From Hyphomonadaceae bacterium (lineage in GTDB: Bacteria > Pseudomonadota > Alphaproteobacteria > Caulobacterales > Aquidulcibacteraceae): 64,000 nucleotides of DNA. The DNA lies in assembly GCA_023384105.1 (NCBI GenBank), contig JAHDXR010000008.1, forward strand, positions 96,682 to 160,681. Reading direction: 5' to 3'. Below the pieces are notes generated by a model that worked only from the letters and a program-made list of their open reading frames with translations, did no database searches and was not told the DNA's origin. The position numbers and the translations under genes were made by a program. This document shows, one piece after another, positions 33,834 through 44,866 of the stretch (within the stretch, counting starts at the first letter, position 1; every line of letters begins with the position of its first letter).

Positions 33834-35645
33834 GTGTTCCAGACCTATGACGATCCGGGCGGCCCCGCCCTCGGCCGCAAACATCTGCCGCGCCTCAGAA
33901 AAGCACTGAAAGCGGCCGGCCTCGACGGCTTTATCGTCCCACACGAGGACGAATGGCAGAACGAATACGTGCCGCCGGCCTATGACCGGCTGGCCTGGAC
34001 GACCGGATTCACCGGCTCCGCCGGCGCGGCGGTGGTGCTGGCCGACGAAGCGGCGGTGTTCGTCGACGGGCGCTACACGCTGCAGGTCCGCGCGCAGGTC
34101 GATGGCGAGCTGTTTCAGTATCGCGATCTGATCGACGGCGGCGTCCCCGCCTATCTGCGCGAGCGCGCGCCGAAGGGCGCCAAGATCGGCTACGATCCGA
34201 AGCTGCACAGCCCCGACAATCTGGAGAAGCTGCGCGCCGCCGCCGACTCCGCGGGCGCTTCGCTCACGCCGGTGGAGCGCAATCCGATCGATGCGATCTG
34301 GGACGACCGTCCGCCGATCCCGGCCGCGAAAGTCGTGCCCCAGCCTGAGACCTATGCCGGCGAGAGCGCGGCTTCGAAGCGCCATCGCCTGGGCGAAGCG
34401 CTGGGCAAGGAAGGCGCCGACGCGGTGGTGATCACCTCGCCCGCCTCGATCGCGTGGCTGTTCAACGTGCGCGGCGGCGACGTCGCGCGCACGCCGCTGC
34501 CGCTGGGCGAAGCGCTGCTGCGCGCGGACGGCGCGGCCGATCTCTTCCTGGCGGACGAGAAGGTTTCGCCGGAGCTGCGCCAATGGCTCGGCAACGAGGT
34601 CGCGGTGAAGCCCAGCGAGGAATTGCAGCCGACCCTGGCTTCGCTCGCCGGCAAGCGGGTGAAGCTCGACCCGGCGACGGCGAGCGCCTGGTATTTCGAG
34701 CAATTGAGCGGCGCGGGCGCCGAGATCGTGCGCGGCCAAGATCCGGTCGTGCTGCCGCGCGCGTGCAAGAACGCAGCGGAGATCGAGGGCTCGCGCAAGG
34801 CGCACCGACGCGACGGCGCGGCGGTGTCGCGCTATCTGCACTGGCTGGCGACGGAAGGCCAGAGCGGCAAGGCGCAGGAGATCGAAGCCTGCCAGAAGCT
34901 GGAGCAGTTCCGCGCCGATACCGGCGCGCTGAAAGACCTCTCGTTCGATTCCATTTCAGGCGCCGGCCCGAACGGCGCCATCGTGCACTATCGCGTCTCC
35001 AGGAAGACCAACCGCAGGCTGGCGCGCGGTTCGCTGTTCCTGATCGACAGCGGCGGCCAGTATCTCGACGGCACCACCGACATCACCCGCACCGTCGCCA
35101 TCGGCCGCGCCACGCCCGAGATGAAGGACCGCTTCACCCGCGTGCTGAAAGGCCATATCGCGCTGGCGCGCGTGCGCTTCCCGAAAGGCACGACCGGCCA
35201 CCAGCTCGACGCGCTGGCGCGCATGAGCCTGTGGGAAGCCGGCCTCGATTACGATCACGGCACCGGCCACGGCGTCGGCGCCTATCTCGGCGTGCACGAA
35301 GGCCCGCAGCGCATCGCCAAGTTCGTGAACACGCAGCCGCTCGAACCGGGCATGATCGTGTCGAACGAGCCCGGCTATTACAAGACCGGCGCCTACGGCA
35401 TCCGCATCGAGAACCTGCAAGTGGTCACGCCCGCCGCCGACATCGAAGGCGGCGAACGCCCTATGCTCGGCTTCGAGACGCTGACGCTCGCGCCGATCGC
35501 GCGCGAACTCATCGTCAAGAAGATGCTGAGCAAGGACGAGCTGGACTGGATCAACGCCTACCACGCCAGGGTCTGGGCCGAGATCGGCCCGCAGCTCGAC
35601 GGCGACGCGAAGGCCTGGCTCGAAGCGGCGACGAAGCCGCTCTAA
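33834..35645 (+). CDS. pepP: Xaa-Pro aminopeptidase (M24B family)
   Basis: 603 residues, the long three-domain form. Two creatinase-like N-terminal domains precede the pita-bread catalytic domain, whose metal ligands are Asp in LIDSGGQY and GTTDITRT, His in GTGHGVGAYL, and Glu in SNEPGYYK and IRIENLQV. It removes N-terminal residues before proline. The start is GTG with AAGGA upstream. It is divergent from the secreted-protein gene. Confidence 0.92.
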   Translation: MFQTYDDPGGPALGRKHLPRLRKALKAAGLDGFIVPHEDEWQNEYVPPAYDRLAWTTGFTGSAGAAVVLADEAAVFVDGRYTLQVRAQVDGELFQYRDLIDGGVPAYLRERAPKGAKIGYDPKLHSPDNLEKLRAAADSAGASLTPVERNPIDAIWDDRPPIPAAKVVPQPETYAGESAASKRHRLGEALGKEGADAVVITSPASIAWLFNVRGGDVARTPLPLGEALLRADGAADLFLADEKVSPELRQWLGNEVAVKPSEELQPTLASLAGKRVKLDPATASAWYFEQLSGAGAEIVRGQDPVVLPRACKNAAEIEGSRKAHRRDGAAVSRYLHWLATEGQSGKAQEIEACQKLEQFRADTGALKDLSFDSISGAGPNGAIVHYRVSRKTNRRLARGSLFLIDSGGQYLDGTTDITRTVAIGRATPEMKDRFTRVLKGHIALARVRFPKGTTGHQLDALARMSLWEAGLDYDHGTGHGVGAYLGVHEGPQRIAKFVNTQPLEPGMIVSNEPGYYKTGAYGIRIENLQVVTPAADIEGGERPMLGFETLTLAPIARELIVKKMLSKDELDWINAYHARVWAEIGPQLDGDAKAWLEAATKPL

Positions 35646-35663
35646 TCTTTAGGCGGAGGTCCC

Positions 35664-36323
35664 ATGTTCGTCGGTCACTACGCGGCGGCGTTCGCGGCAA
35701 AGGCCATCGAACCGAAAGCGCCGATGTGGACGCTGGCGGCGGCGGCGCAGCTGGTCGATATCGGCTGGAGCGCGTTCATCGTCGCGGGCGTCGAGCGCGC
35801 AAGCGTCGATCCTTCCCTCCCCGGCTCGTCGCTGGTCCTCGAGCACATGCCCTGGACGCATTCGCTCATGCCGATGACGTTCGTCTGGGCCGTCGCCGCG
35901 GCGCTGCTGGTGAAGTTCGCGTTACGCCTGCCGGTGTGGGCGAGCGTCTTGGTCGGCCTCACCGTCGCCTCGCACTGGCTGCTCGACTTCATCGTCCATC
36001 GGCCCGATCTCGAACTGTGGATCGGCGGCGACAAGGTCGGCCTCGGGCTCTGGAACCATCCCGTGCCGGAGCAAGCCGTCGAGATCGGCCTCCTCGCCGT
36101 CGCCAGCGGCGCATGGGCGGCGAGCCGCAAGACGCTCGGCCGCGCGGCGTGGCCCGCCATCGCCTTCATCGGCTTCCTGGTGGCGCTGCAGATCGTGGCG
36201 ATGACGCAGCCGCAGCCCGCGGGGCCGCTCGAACCGCAGGCGGGCTACACCATACTCGCCGTCTATCTCCTCGTCGTCGCGATCGCGGCGTTGACGGATT
36301 TGCGCGGCAAGCGCACGACCTGA
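35664..36323 (+). CDS. YdjM/DUF457-like membrane protein
   Basis: 219 residues with about five membrane segments. HYAAAFAAKAIEP at the N-terminus, HMPWTHSLMP, and SHWLLDFIVHRPDLEL carry His/Asp residues placed as in membrane-bound metal-dependent hydrolase-like (YdjM) proteins. Activity is not established. It starts 18 bases after pepP with GGCGGAGG upstream. Confidence 0.7.
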   Translation: MFVGHYAAAFAAKAIEPKAPMWTLAAAAQLVDIGWSAFIVAGVERASVDPSLPGSSLVLEHMPWTHSLMPMTFVWAVAAALLVKFALRLPVWASVLVGLTVASHWLLDFIVHRPDLELWIGGDKVGLGLWNHPVPEQAVEIGLLAVASGAWAASRKTLGRAAWPAIAFIGFLVALQIVAMTQPQPAGPLEPQAGYTILAVYLLVVAIAALTDLRGKRTT

Positions 36324-36342
36324 TCCGGGAGGAGCAAGCGAA

Positions 36343-36774
36343 ATGACGGACGCATCGACAACCAAGACGCCGTGGCATGTGTGGCTGGTAGGCGTGCTTG
36401 CGCTGCTGTGGAACGGCTTCGGCGCGTTCGACTTCACGGCGAGCTTCCTGCGCATCGAGAGCTACCTCGCCAACTATCCGCAGGCGATGGTGGACTGGCT
36501 CTACAGCATGCCGGGCTGGATGTGGGCGGTCTGGGCCGTCGGCGTCTGGGGCGGGGTCATCGGCGCGGTGCTGCTGCTCCTGCGCAACACGCTCGCCGTG
36601 TGGGCGTTCGCGCTCTCGTTTGCGGGCGCTGCGATCTCGCAGATCGTGAGCATCCTCGATCCGCCGCCCGCGGACATCGGCGCGCCGGAATTGCTGCCGT
36701 GGATCATCGTCGCAATCGCCGCCGCGCTTCTGGCATACGCGTTCTGGCTCAAGCGCCGCGGCGTGCTGCGCTGA
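36343..36774 (+). CDS. Small four-helix membrane protein
   Basis: 143 residues with four hydrophobic segments. WHVWLVGVLALLWNGFGAFD and the central MPGWMWAVWAVGVWGGVIG are seen in small proteobacterial proteins often labelled sugar transporter, a label with little support. It follows the YdjM-like gene by 19 bases. Confidence 0.7.
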   Translation: MTDASTTKTPWHVWLVGVLALLWNGFGAFDFTASFLRIESYLANYPQAMVDWLYSMPGWMWAVWAVGVWGGVIGAVLLLLRNTLAVWAFALSFAGAAISQIVSILDPPPADIGAPELLPWIIVAIAAALLAYAFWLKRRGVLR

Positions 36775-36799
36775 CCTTCGCGACTGGACGCGCCGCCCT

Positions 36800-36904
36800 T
36801 ATGGACCGCCGGCGTCCCGCCGGCAGGCGCGGACTTTTGAAAGGGAGAGCACGCTCCCAACCTTCGTAGGTTTGCGCAGGCCGGCGGGACGCCGGCGGTC
36901 CATA
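36800..36904. repeat. Palindromic intergenic element (TATGGACC family), copy 7
   Basis: Perfect ends; the core contains GCGGACTTTTGAAAGGGAG and CCAACCTTCGTAGG. It lies between the convergent membrane protein gene and ligA. Confidence 0.85.
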
Positions 36905-36920
36905 GGCGTAGCGCCCGCGG

Positions 36921-39275
<2,355 letters not shown>

Positions 39276-40130
39276 TCAGAACACCGTGCCGAACGTGCGC
39301 CCGAACCAGCCGCGGCGCCGGGCTTCTTCCTCGGCCACGGGCGTCACGCCGGCTTGGGTCATCAGCGCGTAGGAGCGCTGATACCATTCGCTGCCGGGGA
39401 AATTGTGCCCGAGGATGGCGCCCATGCGCTGGGCCTCTTCGATCATGCCGACCGAGAGATAGGCTTCGACCAGGCGGTGCAGCGCTTCCGGCGTGTGCGA
39501 GGTGCGCTGGAAGTTCTCGTTCTCCAGCACGTTGCGGAAGCGGTTGATCGCGGCGAGATGCTGGTCGCGGGTGAGATAGAAGCGCCCAACCGCCATTTCC
39601 TTGCCCGCGAGCTGGTCGTAGACCATGTCGATCTTCAGCCGCGCATCGCGCGCGTAGGTGCTCTCCGGATAGCGGCGCACGACGTCGTTCAGCGCCTGCA
39701 GCGCGCGCTCGGTGGTGGCCTGGTCGCGGCCGACATCGAGGATGCGCTCGAAGTGGCAAACGGCGATCAGGTAGTAGGCATAGGGCGCGTTTTCGTTGCC
39801 CGGATGCAGCGAGACGAAGCGCTGCGCGTCGGAGATGGCTTCGTCGTACTGGTTGTTCTGATAGTGCGCGTACGCTTCCATCAGCATCGCGCGGCGCGCC
39901 CACGACGAATACGGGTGCTGGCGCTCGACCTCCTCGAACGCGGCCAGCGCCTGCGGCCAGCGGCGGCGGTCGAGAAGGTCGGCGCCGCGATTGTAGAGCT
40001 GGGCGACCGGCTCATCGACATATTGCTGCCGCTCCGTTTGCTGGCGGCCGAACGTGCCGCACGCGGCGACGCTTCCCGCCAGCAGAGCCATGCTCACGGC
40101 GCGGACGAGATGCTTCTGTCGAGAGTTCAT
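39276..40130 (-). CDS. bamD: Outer membrane assembly lipoprotein BamD
   Basis: 284 residues. Lipobox SVAAC, then five TPR-like repeats (AQLYNRGADLLDRRRWPQAL, HPYSSWARRAMLMEAYAHYQ, DDVVRRYPESTYA-like segments). It belongs to the BAM complex that folds outer-membrane proteins. The start at 40130 is set by the signal peptide. It ends 21 bases before ligA. Confidence 0.92.
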   Translation of the reverse strand: MNSRQKHLVRAVSMALLAGSVAACGTFGRQQTERQQYVDEPVAQLYNRGADLLDRRRWPQALAAFEEVERQHPYSSWARRAMLMEAYAHYQNNQYDEAISDAQRFVSLHPGNENAPYAYYLIAVCHFERILDVGRDQATTERALQALNDVVRRYPESTYARDARLKIDMVYDQLAGKEMAVGRFYLTRDQHLAAINRFRNVLENENFQRTSHTPEALHRLVEAYLSVGMIEEAQRMGAILGHNFPGSEWYQRSYALMTQAGVTPVAEEEARRRGWFGRTFGTVF

Positions 40131-40256
40131 CAAACCTGGCCTCTTCTTGCTCAGGATACGCAAGGCGCGCGGGGACGCCCCGCCCGAACCACTCGCCTGA
40201 TACAGGATGAAAGGCGCGCCGCAAAGCGCCTGCGGCTGTGACGCGAGGGCCTGCTT

Positions 40257-41180
40257 TCAGCCCGCCGCGGCGATCAGAGCCGGCGCCGCTTCGCGGACCG
40301 TTTCGGCCTCGGTTTCGTACTCCCAGCACCACGCTTCCGGCGTGTCCAGAAGCGCGCGCACCAGGCGCGCATTGAGCGCATGGCCGGGCTGATCGGCCAC
40401 AAAGCGGCCACAAATCGGCGCGCCCGCCATGGCCAGATCGCCAATCGCGTCGAGCATCTTATGGCGGACGAATTCGTCGTCGAAGCGAAGCCCTTCCGGG
40501 TTCACGACCTTGCCGGCGTCCACCACCAGCGTGTTCGCCATCGAGGCGCCGAGGCCGAGGCCGGCCGCGCGCATCGCTTCCGCATCTGCGAGAAAGCCGA
40601 ACGTGCGCGCGTCGGCGATCTCGGCGAGGAAGCTTTCCGGCGTCACGTGCACGCAGCGGCGCTGCACCCCAATCGCCGGGTCGGCGAAGCGGATGGTGAC
40701 GTCGAGGTCGAGCCCGTCATGACCTTCCGCCGGCAGCAGGGCCGCGCTTTTAGCGCCCATGCGCACTTCGATCGGCTCAAGAATGCGGATCGCGCGCTGC
40801 GGCGCATGCTGCTGCTTGAGGCCGGCGTTGAGCAGCACCTGCACGAACGGCGCGGACGACCCGTCGAGGATCGGCAATTCCGGGCCGTCCACCTCGACGA
40901 TCAGGTTGTCGACGTGCAGACCGGCGCAGGCCGAAAGCAAGTGCTCGACCGTGGCCAGCTCAACACCCGAGGCGTTGCGGATGGCGGTGCAGTTGCGGGT
41001 GTCGGAGACGTTGTCGGCATGGGCGCGGATGACGTTGTCCACGCCGCGGACGTCCGACCGGATGAAAACGATGCCGGTATCCGCCGGCGCGGGCGTCAGC
41101 GCCATGCGCACATGCGCCCCAGAATGGACGCCAATGCCCGCACACATGGCCGGACCCGCAATGGTCTGTTGCAGACGCAC
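40257..41180 (-). CDS. lpxC: UDP-3-O-acyl-N-acetylglucosamine deacetylase
   Basis: 307 residues. It commits UDP-acyl-GlcNAc to lipid A synthesis. Zinc ligands are in VEHLLSACAGL (His) and FVRHKMLDAIGDL (His, Asp); DGSSAPFV and ADARTFGFL are also diagnostic. The frame extends upstream to 41264, but the GTG at 41180 with GAGGTGG upstream gives the normal N-terminus (VRLQQTIAGPAMCAGIGVHS). It indicates a Gram-negative outer membrane with lipid A. Confidence 0.93.
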   Translation of the reverse strand: MRLQQTIAGPAMCAGIGVHSGAHVRMALTPAPADTGIVFIRSDVRGVDNVIRAHADNVSDTRNCTAIRNASGVELATVEHLLSACAGLHVDNLIVEVDGPELPILDGSSAPFVQVLLNAGLKQQHAPQRAIRILEPIEVRMGAKSAALLPAEGHDGLDLDVTIRFADPAIGVQRRCVHVTPESFLAEIADARTFGFLADAEAMRAAGLGLGASMANTLVVDAGKVVNPEGLRFDDEFVRHKMLDAIGDLAMAGAPICGRFVADQPGHALNARLVRALLDTPEAWCWEYETEAETVREAAPALIAAAG

Positions 41181-41316
41181 CGATACCACCTCTTGTCCCC
41201 CCGCAGGGCTTGGGCCCCCGACCCGACGCCGGATGTAAGGCGCCGGTTCCCACCTCCACAACACACGTTGCGTTACGGTTTGTGACTGTTAAACGACTAC
41301 TCAGAAGTCTTTGAAA

Positions 41317-43041
41317 ATGACCGATAAATCGACACCACCGAGCATGCCGGACACAGCGGCGCTGTTAACCGCCGCAAAGGCCGGCGGAGCCCATGCCGCC
41401 ATCGCCGCGCGCCGGGCGGCGTGGCTGGCGGAGCGCGACGATCCCGGCCTGGCGCGGGAGGCGCTGAGGCTTGCGGCCCGGCTCGAGCCGTTCGACCCGG
41501 CGCCGCGGCTCGCCCTCGCCCGGCTGGCGGCGGAACAAGGCGATCTCGACGCCGCCCGCGCCGAGGCGGCGGCCGTGCTGGCCGAGGCGGTGGACCAGGC
41601 CGCCCGGGCGCGCGCGGCCTTCATCCTCGGCGAGATCTCCCGGGTCCAGGGCGAGCGGGCCGCCGCGCGCCGCGCCTACGCCGAGACGCTTGAGATCGAG
41701 GACGCGATCCTCGCCCACAGCCGCTCCGACGCCGCCGCCGCGCGCTGGTACGCCCGCGCCCGCGGCCGCCTGGCCGAACTCGACGCGGCGGACGGCGAGA
41801 TGGCCCGCGCCAAGAGCGGCGCCGAGGGCGCGCTGGCGATGCTGCGCGCCGCCGCCGCGGCGATCGGCGAACCGCCCGTGCTGGCGGCGGACATCGCCGA
41901 CGCGGAGATGCGCCTCGCCGTGCTCGAACTCGATGAAAGCCAGCCGGCCTCGGCGCGGCGGCGCCTGGGCGAAGCGATCGGCCGCTACGAAGCGCTCGCG
42001 GCGACGGAGAAGGACGAGCCGCACTGGCGCGCGATGCTCTCCGACGCCTGGGCGCTGGCGGCGGAAGCGGATTTTGCGCGCGGGGCCGGCGATCGCGCGC
42101 GCGAAGCGATGGACAAGTCGCTGCAGGCGCGGCTGCGTCTCGCCGCGCGCGATTCAAACGAGGCCTGGGCGCTGATCGGCGCATGGCGTCTGCGCGGGGC
42201 GCTGCGCGCGGCGCTCGGCGATCAGAACGCGGCGGCTGACTCGTTCCAGCAGGCGCGGCTGCTGGCGGAGCAAATGGCCGCCCCGCCCTGTCCGCGCCAG
42301 GCCACGCGCTTTTTCGTGCACACGCTGCTGGACCAGGCCGATCACGCGCTGCGCAGCAGCGAACTCAACCTTGCGCGCGAAGCGGCCGACACCGCGCGCA
42401 TGCGCGCCGAAGCGATTGCGCGCGAGCGCGACGCCGCGCCGGTGTGGCTGACCGACGTCGCCGCGGCGTGGGATCGGCTCGGCGAAATCGCGCGCCTGGC
42501 GCGGGCGCAGACGCAAGCGCAGGAAGCGTTCTCGCGCGCGGTCGAGCTGCGCCGGATGGCGCTCGAACGCGAGCCGGACAATGCGCAGTCGAAGCGCGGC
42601 CTTGCGGCGGCGCTGGTGAAACAGGGCGAAGCGGCGCTGGAGACGGGCGCGCTCGCCGGGGCGCGCGCAGCGTTCCAGCAAAGCGCGACGCTCAGGCTCG
42701 ACATGCTGGACGCCGCGCCGAACGACGCGCGCGCCGCCCAAGCCGTCGCGGTGGCGCTGGAGCGGCTGGGCCTCGCCGCGCAGGCGCAAGGCGACATTCA
42801 GACCGCGCGTGCGGCCTGGGAGGACGAACTCCTCCTCGCCGACCGCATCTTCCCCGATCCCGACGATCTCGAAGGCGTGCGCTTCCGCGCCATCGTCGAA
42901 GCGCACCTGTTCGGCGTCGCGGGCGCGGACGCCGAGCGCTATCGCAGCTCGGCGCTGCGGCGCTTCGACGAACTCGCCAAAGCCGGCGCGATGACGACGC
43001 GCGAAGCGGCGCTGCGCAAGCGGCTCTGGGGCGGGAGTTGA
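41317..43041 (+). CDS. TPR-like repeat protein inserted between ftsZ and lpxC
   Basis: 574 residues, almost entirely Ala-rich helical repeats of the tetratricopeptide type (for example LALARLAAEQGDLDAARAEA and LGLAAQAQGDIQTARAAWED). No signal peptide or membrane helix is visible. It lies on the strand opposite to its dcw neighbours, divergent from lpxC and convergent with ftsZ. It is probably a scaffold; the partner is unknown. The ATG at 41317 is preferred over the TTG at 41311. Confidence 0.75.
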   Translation: MTDKSTPPSMPDTAALLTAAKAGGAHAAIAARRAAWLAERDDPGLAREALRLAARLEPFDPAPRLALARLAAEQGDLDAARAEAAAVLAEAVDQAARARAAFILGEISRVQGERAAARRAYAETLEIEDAILAHSRSDAAAARWYARARGRLAELDAADGEMARAKSGAEGALAMLRAAAAAIGEPPVLAADIADAEMRLAVLELDESQPASARRRLGEAIGRYEALAATEKDEPHWRAMLSDAWALAAEADFARGAGDRAREAMDKSLQARLRLAARDSNEAWALIGAWRLRGALRAALGDQNAAADSFQQARLLAEQMAAPPCPRQATRFFVHTLLDQADHALRSSELNLAREAADTARMRAEAIARERDAAPVWLTDVAAAWDRLGEIARLARAQTQAQEAFSRAVELRRMALEREPDNAQSKRGLAAALVKQGEAALETGALAGARAAFQQSATLRLDMLDAAPNDARAAQAVAVALERLGLAAQAQGDIQTARAAWEDELLLADRIFPDPDDLEGVRFRAIVEAHLFGVAGADAERYRSSALRRFDELAKAGAMTTREAALRKRLWGGS

Positions 43042-43048
43042 AGCGCCC

Positions 43049-43060
43049 TATGGGGTCCAT
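43049..43060. repeat. Collapsed remnant of a TATGGACC element
   Basis: TATGGGGTCCAT joins the first five bases of the element to its last seven, as if a deletion had removed everything between. It lies in the 21-base gap between the convergent TPR and ftsZ genes, the usual setting of full copies. Confidence 0.4.
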
Positions 43061-43062
43061 GC

Positions 43063-44421
43063 TTAGCGCGGGTTGATCTGGCGGCGGAGAAAGGCCGGGA
43101 TTTCCAGCTCTTCATCGAGCGCGGGATCGCGCACCACATCCTGATGCGCGCGGCGCGGAAGCGACGGCGCCGGCTCATCGTCCAGATTGATTTCCGGCGC
43201 GGGCTCGTCGTCGAGATTGAACTCGCGCAGCGGAGGCGTCAGCGCCTCTTCTGCGGCGCGCGGCTCGGGCTTCTTCCAGCCGAACAGGCTGAAGCCGCCG
43301 CCGCGGCGCGGCTCCGCAGCCGCCGGATCGGCGTCGTTGGCGAAACTGGGACGCGGCCGCTCGAACGTCTCGCGCACCGGCTCGACCGGCGCCTCCGCGC
43401 GCGGCGTCGCCAGCGGGCGGCGCACCGGCGCTTCGGCGGCGCGGCGGGCGGGCTCGACCACCGTCTGCTGCGAGACGATGGCTTCGTCGTCGATGCCGGT
43501 GGCGACCACGGACACGCGGATCGAGCCTTCGAGGCTTTCGTCGAAGGTCGAGCCCAGGATGATATTGGCGTTGGGATCGACTTCGGCGCGGATTTCGTTG
43601 GCGGCCTGATCGACTTCGTACAGCGTCATGTCGAAGCCGCCGGTGATGTTGATCAGCACGCCCTTGGCGCCGCGCATCGAGACGATGTCGAGCAGCGGGT
43701 TGGCCATGGCGCTTTGCGCGGCCGTCAGAGAGCGGTTCGGGCCGTGCGCCTCGCCGGTGCCCATCATCGCCGTGCCCATCTCCGCCATCACGGTGCGGAC
43801 GTCGGCGAAGTCGAGATTGATGAGGCCCGGCATCACCATGAGGTCGGTGACGCCGCGCACGCCGGAATAGAGCACCTGGTCGGCCAGCTGGAAGGCTTCG
43901 GCGAACGTCGTGCGCTCGTTGGCGACGCGGAAGAGATTCTGGTTCGGGATGACGATCAGCGTGTCGACGTGCTTGCGCAGCTCCTGCACGCCCGCTTCCG
44001 CCAGCTGCATGCGGCGCTGGCCCTCGAAGTGGAACGGCTTGGTGACGACGGCGATGGTCAGGATGCCGCGCTCGCGCGCCGTGCGCGCGATGACGGGCGC
44101 CGCGCCCGTGCCGGTGCCGCCGCCCATGCCGGCGGCGACGAACACCATGTGTGCGCCTTCGAGGAATTCGATGATCTCAGGCTGGCTCTCCTGCGCCGCC
44201 GCCTGCCCCACTTCGGGGCGCGCGCCGGCGCCGAGGCCTTCGGTGATGGAGTGGCCGAGCTGGAGCCGGTTCGGCGTGCGCGCGCGGGTCAGCGCCTGCG
44301 CATCCGTATTCGCAACAACGAACTCGACGCCCTGCAGATTGGCGTCGATCATGTTGTTGACGGCGTTGCCGCCGGCGCCGCCGACGCCGAACACCACGAT
44401 GCGCGGTCTCAGTTCTTGCAT
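43063..44421 (-). CDS. ftsZ: Cell division protein FtsZ
   Basis: 452 residues. The tubulin-like GTPase that forms the division ring. [12 protein letters not shown], the GTP signature [15 protein letters not shown], and the T7 loop [11 protein letters not shown] are intact. A variable linker (about residues 320-430) ends in the conserved tail [13 protein letters not shown] that binds FtsA and other partners. The 445-base stretch upstream, before ftsA, may hold its own promoter. Confidence 0.97.
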   Translation of the reverse strand: MQELRPRIVVFGVGGAGGNAVNNMIDANLQGVEFVVANTDAQALTRARTPNRLQLGHSITEGLGAGARPEVGQAAAQESQPEIIEFLEGAHMVFVAAGMGGGTGTGAAPVIARTARERGILTIAVVTKPFHFEGQRRMQLAEAGVQELRKHVDTLIVIPNQNLFRVANERTTFAEAFQLADQVLYSGVRGVTDLMVMPGLINLDFADVRTVMAEMGTAMMGTGEAHGPNRSLTAAQSAMANPLLDIVSMRGAKGVLINITGGFDMTLYEVDQAANEIRAEVDPNANIILGSTFDESLEGSIRVSVVATGIDDEAIVSQQTVVEPARRAAEAPVRRPLATPRAEAPVEPVRETFERPRPSFANDADPAAAEPRRGGGFSLFGWKKPEPRAAEEALTPPLREFNLDDEPAPEINLDDEPAPSLPRRAHQDVVRDPALDEELEIPAFLRRQINPR

Positions 44422-44596
44422 TTGGCGCTCTTAACCCGCTCCAGGGGCGATCATTGTCACGATTCGCCCACGCTCTTACTGCACCGTCCGCTACGGGGGC
44501 TTGAGCATTTGTTAAGTCATCGAAATATTCAGCGGCGCTTTTGCGGCGCCGTTGCGACCAAAGCTGGCTCACGCACCGAGATGTAGGCTTATTCAG
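44422..44596. promoter_or_regulatory. Upstream region of ftsZ
   Basis: This stretch is less GC-rich than its surroundings and contains two TTAA half-sites (44431-44434 and 44512-44515), but not the TTAA-N7-TTAA pair of a full CtrA box. It likely carries an ftsZ promoter separate from ftsQ-ftsA. No start site can be placed by eye. Confidence 0.35.
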
Positions 44597-44611
44597 GAAC
44601 CGCGGTAGGGC

Positions 44612-44818
44612 TCAACTGCGCTCGCGGCGAGCGTGCGGCGCTTCGTAGAACTCGGCCGGCACGTCGGTGTCCTCGGGGCGGCCGATGCGATCGTCCGGCA
44701 CTTCGGCCCAGCCCCGCTCGCGCAGACCGCTCCGATCGGCGCCGCGCAGCCGTCCCACCGCCGCGGGCACCTCCTCGCGTCCGTGCTGGGTGTCCATCTC
44801 CACTTTCCGCGCGCCCAT
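44612..44818 (-). CDS. Possible small protein between ftsA and ftsZ
   Basis: Up to 68 residues; an internal ATG at 44797 with GGAAAGTGGAG upstream would give 61. It is hydrophilic (DRIGRPEDTDVPAEFYEAPH), not membrane-bound, and matches nothing I recognise. Supported only by an open frame and a ribosome site in an otherwise empty gap. Confidence 0.35.
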   Translation of the reverse strand: MGARKVEMDTQHGREEVPAAVGRLRGADRSGLRERGWAEVPDDRIGRPEDTDVPAEFYEAPHARRERS

Positions 44819-44866
44819 TGGCGGTAGATGGCGACGGCCAGCCGAAATTCCAGCCCGGATCAGGAC

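Noticed and set aside
44431-44515. CtrA box upstream of ftsZ
   Set aside because: Two TTAA half-sites exist but not at the 7-base spacing of the consensus.
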